In this document: piece by piece, positions 8,213-17,215 of the stretch
Layout of the letters: every line of letters starts with the position of its first letter
Numbering within the stretch: position 1 is the stretch's first letter
Notes under the pieces: generated by a model
Told to the model about the DNA's origin: nothing
Databases searched by the model: none
What the model saw: the letters and a program-made list of their open reading frames with translations, nothing else
Program-made: the position numbers and the translations under genes
Assembly: GCA_038900335.1 (NCBI GenBank)
Contig: JBBMRB010000009.1
Span: forward strand, 62,001 to 126,000
Direction of reading: 5' to 3'
Origin: Rs1 sp038900335
GTDB lineage: Bacteria; Pseudomonadota; Gammaproteobacteria; Pseudomonadales; Balneatricaceae
Length of the DNA: 64,000 nucleotides

Positions 8213-9661
8213 TTAGCGATTGGTTGTTGCCTGTATTTGATCGCCAAATTCAATGCATTTGGCTAGCATGTTATCGATATCCGTGAGCTGGCAGTTTTCG
8301 TTAGCGAGTATTAAACGGATGCCGGTTTGGCCTTTGTAGGTTGCGTAGTCAGTGAAGGTGCCCTGCTCTTTCATGGCTTTACATATTTTGATGTTAAGCT
8401 CATTGAGCTGTGTTTCATCAAGTGAGCTGCCATCGGTTGGCTGGTATCTAAACAAGACATTTAAATAAGCAGCTGGGGCTAACATTTGTAATTTGTCATT
8501 TTGTTCTACCTGCTCAAGGCAGTAGTCTTTGCAGCTAAACAGATGATCTACTTTATCACTGAAGCCTTGGCTGCCTTTTGCTTTCCAGCTCATCCAGACT
8601 TTAAGTGCATCAGCGCGACGCCCGCATTGGATAGAGCGCTCACCTAGGTTGTAGTGATAGTTTTCGTCTTTATGGAATAAGTATTCACCGCCACCACCTG
8701 AGCACGCTGCATTAAGTAAACCTGCTTCTTTGACAAGGATAACCGCTGCAGTGATGGGTACGTTCATAAATTTGTGAGCATCCCAGGCGACAGAGTCTGC
8801 TAATTCAACATCCGCCAATAAGTGCTTATGTTTTTGTGAGAACAGTACAGGGGCACCCCAAGCACCATCGATGTGTAACCAAACATCGTATTTTTTGGCA
8901 ATGTCACTGCAAGGTGCCACTGGGTCAAATGCGCCCAATACCGTGGTGCCAGCTGTTAGGCCGATGAAGAACGGAGTGTGACCTTTCGCTAATGAGGCGT
9001 TTATTGCTTGCTCAAGGCTAGTAGGGTCGATTCTACCTTGCTCATCACTTTTTACTGAGATGAGGTTATCACTGCCGATACCTAATACATTGACGGCTTT
9101 TAAACTTGAATAATGAGCTTGGTCGGACACGTAAGCGACTAGGGTTTGGCCTTGTAAACCTTTAGTTTTTGCCTGTGGCGCTTTTTTGTGACGCGCTAGC
9201 ATCATCGCGATAAGGTTAGCTTGTGAGCCACCGCTAACCATCACACCATCACCTTGGGTAAAACCGACGAGGGCATTCCACTGTTTGATTAACTCTAGCT
9301 CCATTAATGTGGCAACAGGGCTCACTTGGTAGGTGTGCATGGTCGCGTTGGAAATACTGGTTATCCAATCGCCAAATAGTGCCGGTGCGTTTAAACCCGA
9401 GTAAAGTAGTTTAAAGAAGTCAACTTGGCCCACATCTGGGTTGTAATGTAGATAATCTTTTGCCGCTTGTAAAAGTTGCTCTGGCGCGGCAGGTTGCTGC
9501 TCTAGAGAGACATCTAAAATTTGACTTAATTGCGGCGCACTTGGCGCTTGGTTAACTAATCTTTGCGCCGGTAATTGGTCAACCGTACTGTTGAGTAGCG
9601 ACAAGCTGTCTTGTAGCGAAAAGTTAGCGCATGAATCTGCGCCCTTGTGTGAGTTAGACAT
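8213..9661 (-). CDS. Group II PLP-dependent amino acid decarboxylase
   Basis: 482-aa cytoplasmic enzyme of the glutamate/aspartate/cysteine-sulfinate decarboxylase family. The PLP lysine is in SVAWDAHKFMNVP, the cofactor aspartate in WLHIDGAWGAP, and GLTAGTTVLGAFDP and VSGGSQANLIAM are typical of the fold. The substrate cannot be fixed: aspartate, glutamate, cysteine sulfinate and cysteate are all handled within this family. ATG 9661 is preferred over an upstream TTG at 9682 because AAGGGA lies 6 nt before it. The next gene upstream, on the same strand, is a HypT-like LysR regulator, and the dehydrogenase locus is just beyond. A long hairpin follows the stop. Confidence 0.9.
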   Translation of the reverse strand: MSNSHKGADSCANFSLQDSLSLLNSTVDQLPAQRLVNQAPSAPQLSQILDVSLEQQPAAPEQLLQAAKDYLHYNPDVGQVDFFKLLYSGLNAPALFGDWITSISNATMHTYQVSPVATLMELELIKQWNALVGFTQGDGVMVSGGSQANLIAMMLARHKKAPQAKTKGLQGQTLVAYVSDQAHYSSLKAVNVLGIGSDNLISVKSDEQGRIDPTSLEQAINASLAKGHTPFFIGLTAGTTVLGAFDPVAPCSDIAKKYDVWLHIDGAWGAPVLFSQKHKHLLADVELADSVAWDAHKFMNVPITAAVILVKEAGLLNAACSGGGGEYLFHKDENYHYNLGERSIQCGRRADALKVWMSWKAKGSQGFSDKVDHLFSCKDYCLEQVEQNDKLQMLAPAAYLNVLFRYQPTDGSSLDETQLNELNIKICKAMKEQGTFTDYATYKGQTGIRLILANENCQLTDIDNMLAKCIEFGDQIQATTNR

Positions 9662-9815
9662 AAGTGTTCCCTTAATTAGCAAAATCTAGCAATAGCGATA
9701 TTAGTATAAAAAGCGCATACAATGTGATTAGTATAAAGCGTTGGTCACTACTTTGACCAATGCCATAAAAGTTGTTAGCGGTTACTTTGGGTTATACAAA
9801 GTAAATTTACGGGTG

Positions 9816-10724
9816 TTACTGGTGAGTCTCATGGTTTGCTAGCACCGCTTGCCAAAGCACTTTTGCCTGCGATGATTGCGAGTTTTTGAGCCGGTAAAGA
9901 GTAATGGTTAAAGGGATTGGTTCCAATAAATGTGTCACAATTGATAACTGCTTGTTAGCTAGCTCGGCGCTAATCAGGCTCTTTGGTAGGTAAGCAATAC
10001 CTTTACCGCTGAGCACTAATGCTTTTAGCGCTTGTGAGAGTGAGCTTTGATATTTTTTGTGGATAGGGATATCAGCAGGAAGTTTATCAAAACAATGTAT
10101 AGCCAGTAATTTGCCAAAAAAAGACTCTGCTGTGTGGCTGAGCATGGTTAAAGGTTTATTGGGCTCACAGTCAAATACAGCATTGCCTTGCTCATCGGTT
10201 TTACTGACGGGGATAAGTTGGTCAGTGCCAATATTTATGCCTTGTACATCATCGGCTTGTAGCTTTTTAAAAATATTATCGCAGTTATAACACAGTAAAA
10301 AATCGCTGCTGCCGCCAAGAAATGTCTCAACGGCCTCGTGTAGATCGACAGTGTTCATCGATAACATAGTATCATTGGTAACTGCTTGGTATTGGTCTAT
10401 CCACTGTGGGAAAAAGGCGGCTGCTAATGCTTGCTGTGAGCTAAAGGTAATATCGTTGTGCTCAGCGTGCATGCTGCGCAGCTGTTCTCTGCACACTAGC
10501 ATTGAATCGCTGATTGATTTTGCTCTGTCGATAAAGCTCTCACCCGCGGCGGTAAATACGAGCGGATATTGGTTTCTCTCGACTAGGCTAACCCCTAGCC
10601 AGGCCTCTAATGAACGGATGCGTCGACTAAATGCCGGCTGGGTGACAAAGCGTGCCGTGGCGGCTTTGGAAAACGATCGATGCTCAACAAGGGCTAGGTA
10701 ATCTGTCAGCCATTTTAATTCCAA
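9816..10724 (-). CDS. LysR family regulator, HypT-like
   Basis: 302-aa LysR-type regulator. The N-terminal HTH (WLTDYLALVEHRSFSKAATARFVTQPAFSRRIRSLEAW) closely matches the pattern of the E. coli hypochlorite sensor HypT (KWLYDFLTL..FSQAA..NVSQPAFSRRIRALE). HypT relatives also occur as regulators of catabolic loci. It is divergent from the HisD-family dehydrogenase at 10846, with a 121-bp shared promoter region, so that locus is the probable target. The effector is unknown, and a role in oxidative stress cannot be assumed. Confidence 0.9.
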   Translation of the reverse strand: MELKWLTDYLALVEHRSFSKAATARFVTQPAFSRRIRSLEAWLGVSLVERNQYPLVFTAAGESFIDRAKSISDSMLVCREQLRSMHAEHNDITFSSQQALAAAFFPQWIDQYQAVTNDTMLSMNTVDLHEAVETFLGGSSDFLLCYNCDNIFKKLQADDVQGINIGTDQLIPVSKTDEQGNAVFDCEPNKPLTMLSHTAESFFGKLLAIHCFDKLPADIPIHKKYQSSLSQALKALVLSGKGIAYLPKSLISAELANKQLSIVTHLLEPIPLTITLYRLKNSQSSQAKVLWQAVLANHETHQ

Positions 10725-10845
10725 AATAAATTCCTTAAAGCTAATACCAAAAAGTAACCACTCTCAACAAAATAAGCATTTGTAGTTTACTTGCTAGAGT
10801 GTTCATATGATGTATATTCCAGAATAAGACAATGGAGAATTCATC

Positions 10846-12153
10846 ATGCAATATATCAAAAAATCTACCGCCCAAGTGGCCCAAAGCGATTCGCAAATTA
10901 ATGACGTCGTCACCACCATGTTAGCGCGAATTGAAGAGCAAGGTGAGCAAGCTGTTAGAGCCTATGCACAACAGTTTGATAACTATCAAGGCGAGTTTAT
11001 ATTAACAGATGAGAAAAGGGCAGAGTTAATAGCGCAAGTACCTGAGCAAGTAAAAAAAGATATCCAATTTGCCTATAAGCAAGTGACTGAATTCGCCCAA
11101 GCGCAGTTGGCCAGTTTAACTGAGTTTTCAGTAACAACCGATTCGGGCGCAGTATTGGGTCAAAAAGTAATACCGTTAAACTGTGCCGGTTGTTATGTGC
11201 CAGGTGGCAGATACTCTCACGCAGCTTCCGCTATTATGAGCATTGCGACAGCGAAAGTTGCCGGCGTTAAAAAAATCGTTGCCTGCTCACCGCCAAAAGA
11301 TGGCAATATCCACCCTGCCATTGTCTATGCGATGGATTTAGCAGGCGCGGATATTATTTTGGAAATGGGCGGCGTACATGCGGTAGCGACTATGGCTAAA
11401 GGCCTGTTTACTGGTGTAAAAGCAGATATCTTAGTAGGGCCTGGTAATGGCTATGTCGCACAAGCTAAGCGTTTGCTGTTCGGCGAAGTGGGTATTGATG
11501 TCTTTGCAGGGCCAACTGAGTCGGCAATTATTGCCGATGGCACTGCGGACCCGATGACCATTGCGGTCGATTTAGTCTCTCAAGCTGAACATGGTGTGGA
11601 CTCGCCAGTATGGTTATTTACGACTGATCGTGCACTTGGTGAAAAAGTCGCTGAGATTTTACCAAAAGTGGCAGCCGATATGCCAAATGCAGAGGTGGTA
11701 CTGACAGCCTGGGCTGATCACGGTGAAATTATTTATTGCGAAACAGATGAAGAGTTAGTGATCGCCAGCGATTTGTACGCCAGCGAGCATTTACAGGTGA
11801 TCACTGCCAATGATCAATGGTGGTTAGAGAACCTCTCTAATTACGGCTCGCTGTTCTTGGGCGAGGGGGCGACGGTAACCCATGGTGATAAGTGCTCTGG
11901 TACTAACCATATTCTACCGACAAAACGCGTTGCCCGTTATAGCGGTGGTTTGAATGTTCATAAGTTCTTAAAAATATTGACCTATCAAGAAATCAGTGAA
12001 GAAGCGAATTTAGAGTTTAGTGCTGTCGGCTCGCGTATTTCACGTGTCGAGGGTATGGAAGGCCACGCTCGTGCTTGTGATTGGCGATTGCGTAAGTATT
12101 TCCCAGAAAATGAGTGGGATTTTGAAGTGTACGACCAAAAGCGTTACGACTAA
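10846..12153 (+). CDS. HisD-family NAD-dependent dehydrogenase (HpsN-like, probable sulfopropanediol 3-dehydrogenase type)
   Basis: 435-aa Zn-dependent enzyme of the histidinol dehydrogenase fold, which oxidises a terminal alcohol to a carboxylate in two NAD+ steps. Seen: zinc-ligand motif SQAEHG, catalytic Glu-His in YASEHLQVI, HGDKCSGTNHILPT and the C-terminal GMEGHARACDWR. The region GCYVPGGRYSHAASAIMSIATAKVAGV differs from biosynthetic HisD and recalls the HpsN group, which oxidises 2,3-dihydroxypropane-1-sulfonate to sulfolactate. There are no histidine biosynthesis genes nearby; instead it is followed by a PLP aminotransferase and a TctCBA importer and is divergent from a LysR regulator. 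GGAG precedes the ATG. Exact substrate is inferred only. Confidence 0.85.
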   Translation: MQYIKKSTAQVAQSDSQINDVVTTMLARIEEQGEQAVRAYAQQFDNYQGEFILTDEKRAELIAQVPEQVKKDIQFAYKQVTEFAQAQLASLTEFSVTTDSGAVLGQKVIPLNCAGCYVPGGRYSHAASAIMSIATAKVAGVKKIVACSPPKDGNIHPAIVYAMDLAGADIILEMGGVHAVATMAKGLFTGVKADILVGPGNGYVAQAKRLLFGEVGIDVFAGPTESAIIADGTADPMTIAVDLVSQAEHGVDSPVWLFTTDRALGEKVAEILPKVAADMPNAEVVLTAWADHGEIIYCETDEELVIASDLYASEHLQVITANDQWWLENLSNYGSLFLGEGATVTHGDKCSGTNHILPTKRVARYSGGLNVHKFLKILTYQEISEEANLEFSAVGSRISRVEGMEGHARACDWRLRKYFPENEWDFEVYDQKRYD

Positions 12154-12237
12154 TATTAAGACTCGTAAAGTACTGTTCTAGTAGCGTCATATTACAATTA
12201 TAAAAGGCGCTGCAGTTGCCTAGTCTGAGGACCATAG

Positions 12238-13434
12238 ATGAAAACATTTACTAAATCGTTTACCCAACAAGAAGCAATATCTGATAGCGCGATTGCCGCA
12301 GCCGTTAACGTCATGAAGAGCGGTCGTTTACATCGTTATAATACCTTGGAAAATGAGCTGGGCGAAGTCGATTTGCTGGAAATGGAATTTGCTAAATATA
12401 TGGCTAGTCCTTTTGCGCTTGCCTGCTCATCCGGTGGTTACGCGTTACATGTAGCGTTGCGTGCTGCTGGGCTGCAAAAAGGCGATAAGGTGTTGTGTAA
12501 TGCCTTTACTTTAGCGCCAGTACCTGGTGCGATAGATAATAGCGGCGGGGTCTGTGTTTTAGTGGAAGTAGATGAAAACTATTGTATCGACCTTGATGAT
12601 CTGGCGGATAAAGCAGCGAGTAGTGGCGCTAAGTTTTTCATGATGTCACATATGCGCGGGCACATAGCGGATATGGATCGAGTGATGGCTATTTGTGAAA
12701 AGCACAATATTTTGCTTATTGAAGATTGCGCACACACGATGGGCGCTTATTGGGATGGCAAAAAGAGTGGTACCTTTGGTATCGCAGCGTGCTTTAGCAC
12801 CCAAACTTATAAACATTTAAACTCAGGCGAAGGCGGTTTCTTGATCAGTACTGATGAGCAGTTAATGGCTAGGGCGATTATGTACTCAGGCTCTTATATG
12901 TTGTTCGCTAATCACAGCGCAGCGCCATCGCCAGAGGTGTTTGCTGATATTAAGTATGAAACACCAAATTATAGTGGGCGTATGGATAATTTACGTGCAG
13001 CTATTTTACGGGAACAGCTTAAAGACCTTGATCAGCAGTGTCAGCGTTGGAATAAGCGTTATGATGTGTTGCAAAATGTGTTGCAATCATCAGCAAATAT
13101 TCGCTTAACACAAAGGCCTGCTAAAGAGCAATATGTTGCCAGTACTTTACAGTTCTCACTGCCAAGCTTTAATAGCGTGCAAGTTAAGCAAGTAGTCACA
13201 GATGCTGCAGCGCGTGGAGTGGTATTAAAATGGTTTGGTGCCGATACTCCCGATGGCTATACCAGCCGTTATGACAGCTGGCGCTACCTTGATGATATGC
13301 CAAAACTAACCACTACAGAGCGGCATCTATCGACACTGTTGGATATGAGGATACCACTGACGTTTAGTATTGAAGATTGTCAGCTAATCGCAGAAATTAT
13401 TGCAGATGTGGTGGCAAAGATAGCTAAGCCATAA
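12238..13434 (+). CDS. DegT/DnrJ/EryC1/StrS family PLP-dependent aminotransferase
   Basis: 398-aa aminotransferase-fold protein. The PLP lysine lies in STQTYKHLNSGEGGF, the cofactor Asp in LIEDCAHTMGAY, and the N-terminal CSSGGYALHVALRAAGL is the phosphate-binding region. The family mostly transaminates keto sugars for surface polysaccharides, but there is no polysaccharide gene here. Its position 84 bp after the HpsN-like dehydrogenase suggests it acts on a small oxo intermediate of that pathway. AGGA lies 6 nt before the ATG. A hairpin follows at 13550-13584. Confidence 0.9.
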   Translation: MKTFTKSFTQQEAISDSAIAAAVNVMKSGRLHRYNTLENELGEVDLLEMEFAKYMASPFALACSSGGYALHVALRAAGLQKGDKVLCNAFTLAPVPGAIDNSGGVCVLVEVDENYCIDLDDLADKAASSGAKFFMMSHMRGHIADMDRVMAICEKHNILLIEDCAHTMGAYWDGKKSGTFGIAACFSTQTYKHLNSGEGGFLISTDEQLMARAIMYSGSYMLFANHSAAPSPEVFADIKYETPNYSGRMDNLRAAILREQLKDLDQQCQRWNKRYDVLQNVLQSSANIRLTQRPAKEQYVASTLQFSLPSFNSVQVKQVVTDAAARGVVLKWFGADTPDGYTSRYDSWRYLDDMPKLTTTERHLSTLLDMRIPLTFSIEDCQLIAEIIADVVAKIAKP

Positions 13435-13844
13435 TCTATTAACATCAGCTAATAAAATTGAAAAGATTGTGCCAAATATATGGAACTTTATAGTAGATGG
13501 TGACTCTTATTATTGCTAACAACAGTGTTGTCTTCCCTTGACAACAAATGGCAGCTGAGTTGTTTAGTGTGCAACTCAGCTACCGCCTTTCTTATCCAAA
13601 CTCTCTCTTTGTTATTACGCTTATTAGCCAGCTGGTTACGCTAGCTCTGCAATTTAATGGCTTAAAATTCCTGCGCTAGCTATATTGTTATGTATATTAG
13701 TTATTTAGATCGGCTATTTATGCCGTGAACTTTATGAACAAAATGATCTAAATGAACGAAAAAAACATTAATTGCATAAGCTGTTCATTACTCATTTTCA
13801 CCTTTATTGTGTTTGCATAAACAAAAAAAATAAAGGAACGTAAA
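13435..13844 (+). other. Intergenic region before tctC
   Basis: 410 bp without a gene. It contains a strong hairpin that would end the dehydrogenase-aminotransferase transcript, then an AT-rich stretch of about 250 bp that should carry the tctC promoter. Confidence 0.6.
13550..13584 (+). terminator. Hairpin after the aminotransferase gene
   Basis: AGCTGAGTTG (13553-13562) pairs perfectly with CAACTCAGCT (13572-13581), and two more G-C pairs lie outside one mismatch. The loop is 9 nt. The tail GCCTTTCTT is a weak T-run. Confidence 0.6.
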
Positions 13845-14828
13845 ATGTCTATAAAACGTCGTACTCTTCTAGCAGCGGCAGCCGCTGGTTGTATTTTATC
13901 TAGCTTAACTTTCTCAGTATCTGCAGCAGAACCTGCTATTGATAGCATTCATTTCTTAATTCCAGGTGGTGCTGGTGGCGGTTGGGATGGCACAGCTCGT
14001 GGTACTGGTGAAGCATTAACAAAGTCTGGCCTTGCGGGTAAAGCAACATTTGAAAACATGTCTGGCGGTGGCGGCGGAAAAGCAATCGGTTACCTAATAG
14101 AAAACGCTAAGAGCAATGAAGGCACCTTGATGGTGAGTTCAACGCCTATCGTTATTCGCTCATTAACAAAAGTGTTTCCACAAAGCTTTCGTGATCTAAC
14201 AATGGTCGCAGGAACAATTGGCGATTACGCAGCATTTGTTGTTAAGAAAGACAGCCCATACCAGTCATTTAGTGATGTCATCACTGCCTTTAAAGAAGAT
14301 CCTAAAAAAGTAGCGGTAGGTGGCGGTTCAGTACCTGGCGGCATGGATCATCTTGTTGCAGCAATGGCATTTGAAGCAGCTGGTCAAGACCCAATAAAAG
14401 TAAAATATATTGCCTATGATGCCGGCGGTAAAGCGATGGCTTCTCTTTTAAGTGGCGAAATTTCAATGCTTTCAACAGGTTTATCTGAAGCGATTGCGCT
14501 ATCTGATGCCGGTGAAGTACGCATTATAGCAACCACAGCAAGTGAGCGTGTAAGTGCTGTTCCCGATGCGAAAACATTGAAAGAGCAAGGTGTTGACACT
14601 GAGTTTGTTAACTGGCGCGGATTCTTCGCTCCTCCTGGGATTTCACAAGAGAGACGTCAACAGTACATAGCAGCCATTGGCGCGATGTACGATACACCAG
14701 AATGGGAAACTGTTCGCTCTAGAAATGGTTGGGTAAACATCTATAACGCAGGTGATGACTTCACTGCTTTCCTTGAAAAGCAAGAAAAAGTGATTGGCGA
14801 TTTAATGAAAAACCTTGGTTTTTTATAA
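13845..14828 (+). CDS. tctC: Tripartite tricarboxylate transporter substrate-binding protein (TctC/BugT family)
   Basis: 327-aa periplasmic solute-binding protein. A twin-arginine-like signal peptide with a hydrophobic core spans residues 1-27 (KRRTLLAAAAAGC..SVSA). The mature protein starts with the typical IHFLIPGGAGGGWDGTARGTGEAL ligand loop, and carries YDAGGKAMASLLSGE and the C-terminal region of the family. TctC proteins bind small carboxylates. AAAGGAA precedes the ATG. It is followed by tctB and tctA in the standard C-B-A order, with a hairpin between tctC and tctB. Confidence 0.95.
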   Translation: MSIKRRTLLAAAAAGCILSSLTFSVSAAEPAIDSIHFLIPGGAGGGWDGTARGTGEALTKSGLAGKATFENMSGGGGGKAIGYLIENAKSNEGTLMVSSTPIVIRSLTKVFPQSFRDLTMVAGTIGDYAAFVVKKDSPYQSFSDVITAFKEDPKKVAVGGGSVPGGMDHLVAAMAFEAAGQDPIKVKYIAYDAGGKAMASLLSGEISMLSTGLSEAIALSDAGEVRIIATTASERVSAVPDAKTLKEQGVDTEFVNWRGFFAPPGISQERRQQYIAAIGAMYDTPEWETVRSRNGWVNIYNAGDDFTAFLEKQEKVIGDLMKNLGFL

Positions 14829-14866
14829 TTTAATCATCTGATTAAGCAGTATTGTTTTATATCATG

Positions 14867-14901
14867 AAATGCCCTGCAAACCAGTTTTCGGGGCATTTTT
14901 C
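14867..14901 (+). terminator. Intra-operon hairpin between tctC and tctB
   Basis: AAATGCCC (14867-14874) pairs with GGGCATTT (14891-14898), followed by TT. In importer operons a leaky terminator after the binding-protein gene commonly raises its level over the membrane subunits; that role is inferred. Confidence 0.7.
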
Positions 14902-15004
14902 GTAGAGTTCCTTATTTAAACTATCGCTTTAATACCTGACTTTCAAAAATCTATTTTGACGTTTTCATTACGTATTGAAGAACTCCCATTCTCAGGAGAT
15001 AGAA

Positions 15005-15496
15005 ATGACTTTAGAACGATCAATCGCGCTATTTTTTTTACTGGTAGCTGCAATCTATGGTTATACCGCTTTTTTTGTAATGGATGCATCACTGCTTCCT
15101 TTCGCAAAAAACAGTTCAATATGGCCAAGTACTTTTCCAAAGGTGGTTAGTGTCTTAGCTATATTTATTGGTCTGTGCTTGATAAAAAGTAGCCTTAAAC
15201 AAACCGCGTTAGAAGCCCAAGAGCTGATGAGTGAATTAAAAGGTTATGAATGGACGCCAGTCATTATTTTTATCGTTATGATGGTCGCTTATGCATTACT
15301 GCTTCGCCCATTTGGCTTTATCTTATCGAGCATCAGTTTTCTAGTCATAGGTGGAGTAGTGTTGGGTGAGAAGCGTTATCTCACACTAGCGCTGGTCTCA
15401 GGTGCTTTTTCAGTTGGTATTTGGTATTTAGTCCAAGAAGTCTTAGGGATATTCTTGAAGCCATGGCCATCATTTTTAGCAGGATTGACGGGATAA
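15005..15496 (+). CDS. tctB: Tripartite tricarboxylate transporter small membrane subunit
   Basis: 163-aa protein with four hydrophobic segments, matching the TctB family in length and topology. It partners TctA in the inner membrane. ATG 15005 is chosen because CAGGAG sits 8 nt upstream; an earlier in-frame codon at 14975 would put that site inside the gene. The stop is 4 nt before tctA, so the two are translated together. Confidence 0.92.
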   Translation: MTLERSIALFFLLVAAIYGYTAFFVMDASLLPFAKNSSIWPSTFPKVVSVLAIFIGLCLIKSSLKQTALEAQELMSELKGYEWTPVIIFIVMMVAYALLLRPFGFILSSISFLVIGGVVLGEKRYLTLALVSGAFSVGIWYLVQEVLGIFLKPWPSFLAGLTG

Positions 15497-15500
15497 TATT

Positions 15501-17027
15501 ATGTTAGACGGAATTTTATTAGGTCTGCAGACCGCGTTGTCTTTAAAAATGTTGATGATGGTTGTCGGTGGTTGTTTAATCGGTACATTCATTGGCATGC
15601 TGCCAGGGCTAGGCCCTATGTCGATCATTGCTATTATGATCCCAGTGGCTATTTCCATTGGCGATCCCTCTGCTGCATTGATTCTTTTAGCGGGTGTTTA
15701 TTACGGTGCTATCTTTGGTGGATCAACTTCATCCATTTTGATTAATGCACCAGGTGTGGCGGGAACCGTAGCGAGTAGCTTTGATGGCTACCCGATGGCG
15801 CGTAAAGGTAAAGCAGGTAAAGCGTTAACGATTGCGGCAGTATCATCTTTTGCAGGCGGAACTGTAGGTGCGCTCTTACTGATGGGATTTGCACCAGCAC
15901 TGGCAAGTGTCGCCTTATTGTTTCATTCTGCTGAGTATTTTGCCTTAATGGTGGTTGGTTTATCGGCGATTGCAGCATTTGCAGGTAATGGTCAAGTAGC
16001 CAAAGCATTGGCAATGACGCTACTAGGGCTAATGTTAGCAACAGTTGGAGAGTCGGCATTATTCAACCAGCCTCGATTTACTTACGGTTTTTTAAATCTT
16101 CAATCGGGCATAGGTTTTATTACGTTAGCAATGGCGATGTTTGCTCTACCAGAAGCGATGTTCTTGATGCTTGATCCAAGTAGATCAAAATCACAGTCAG
16201 AACAACAAAATGAAATCAAAGATCTGAGAATTACCAAAGAAGAAGCGAAGACAATTGCACCCGTTATTGCTAGGCAGTCGGTATTAGGTTTCCTCATTGG
16301 GGTATTACCTGGAGCAGGAGCAACGATAGCTTCATTCTTAGGTTATGCGGTCGAGAGAAACTTATCGAGTAAGGAAGAGCAAAAAGAGTTTGGTAAAGGG
16401 TCTATAAAAGGACTATCTGCTCCAGAAACGGCAAACAATGCTGCATGCTCAGGTTCTTTCGTACCATTATTGACTTTGGGTATTCCAGGTAGTGGCACAA
16501 CCGCTATTTTACTTGGGGCTCTACTTGCACTGAACGTGACACCGGGCCCTCGTTTGATGGTCGATCAACCAGAAATTTTTTGGAGTGTCATCATTTCAAT
16601 GTATATCGGTAATTTAGTGTTGCTGGTACTGAATTTGCCATTGATTCCCTACATTGCAAAAATTTTGACGGTGCCAAGAACCTTTCTTATCCCTTTTATA
16701 TTGTTCTTCACATTGATGGGCGTTTATATAGGGCAAAATAATACCGCAGAATTACTGATCTTGATTGCGCTGGGTACGTTAGCGACTGTCTTTAGATTTG
16801 CAGGTTACCCGCTAGCGCCATTATTGATTGGCTTCATTTTAGGACCAATGTTAGAAAATAATTTCTCTAGAAGTGTTCAGTTATTTGATGGTGTTAGTTT
16901 CCTATGGGAGCGCCCGATGACTGGTGGCTTGTTAGTGCTAGCGGTCTTCTTGGTTTTGTTGCCTACTCTTAAATCGATCATTGGTAAAAGACGCGATCGT
17001 AAAAAGTTTGTCGCTGACGGTGATTGA
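15501..17027 (+). CDS. tctA: Tripartite tricarboxylate transporter large permease
   Basis: 508-aa inner-membrane protein with about 11-12 membrane spans. Signature stretches of TctA are present: GTFIGMLPGLGPMSIIAI near the N-terminus, YYGAIFGGSTSSILINAPG, GVLPGAGATIASFLGY in the middle, and FVPLLTLGIPGSGTTAIL. It drives solute uptake with an ion gradient using TctC-delivered substrate. The substrate could be the compound handled by the HpsN-like dehydrogenase upstream (inference from adjacency). A strong terminator follows. Confidence 0.96.
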   Translation: MLDGILLGLQTALSLKMLMMVVGGCLIGTFIGMLPGLGPMSIIAIMIPVAISIGDPSAALILLAGVYYGAIFGGSTSSILINAPGVAGTVASSFDGYPMARKGKAGKALTIAAVSSFAGGTVGALLLMGFAPALASVALLFHSAEYFALMVVGLSAIAAFAGNGQVAKALAMTLLGLMLATVGESALFNQPRFTYGFLNLQSGIGFITLAMAMFALPEAMFLMLDPSRSKSQSEQQNEIKDLRITKEEAKTIAPVIARQSVLGFLIGVLPGAGATIASFLGYAVERNLSSKEEQKEFGKGSIKGLSAPETANNAACSGSFVPLLTLGIPGSGTTAILLGALLALNVTPGPRLMVDQPEIFWSVIISMYIGNLVLLVLNLPLIPYIAKILTVPRTFLIPFILFFTLMGVYIGQNNTAELLILIALGTLATVFRFAGYPLAPLLIGFILGPMLENNFSRSVQLFDGVSFLWERPMTGGLLVLAVFLVLLPTLKSIIGKRRDRKKFVADGD

Positions 17028-17094
17028 TAAATCCTAAATTATTAGCGTAATCCGTTCGCGTATTTTTAATAACAGACAATGGTTTAACCATTTC

Positions 17095-17127
17095 AAGGGC
17101 GTTATCTTATTTTAGATAATGCCCTTT
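17095..17127 (+). terminator. Intrinsic terminator after tctA
   Basis: AAGGGC-g-TTATC pairs with GATAA-t-GCCCTT around an 8-nt loop and runs into TTTTTT. Confidence 0.9.
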
Positions 17128-17215
17128 TTTTATTGTTTGTAGTTAAGGCCTGATCGCTAAATGTATGTTAGTGTTGATGAAGTTTAGATCAGCAAATAGA
17201 CAGAGCGAGAGCGCG

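Noticed and set aside
10846..12153. Reading the HisD-fold enzyme as biosynthetic histidinol dehydrogenase
   Set aside because: No histidine biosynthesis gene lies nearby, and the GCYVPGGRYSHAAS region and the importer context point to the HpsN-type catabolic group.
13748..13948. Minus-strand frame across the tctC start
   Set aside because: It is antisense to the tctC signal peptide, has no ribosome site and no family pattern.
15742..16059. Minus-strand 105-residue frame inside tctA
   Set aside because: Shadow of a confident permease gene; Leu-rich composition is the reverse of tctA codons.
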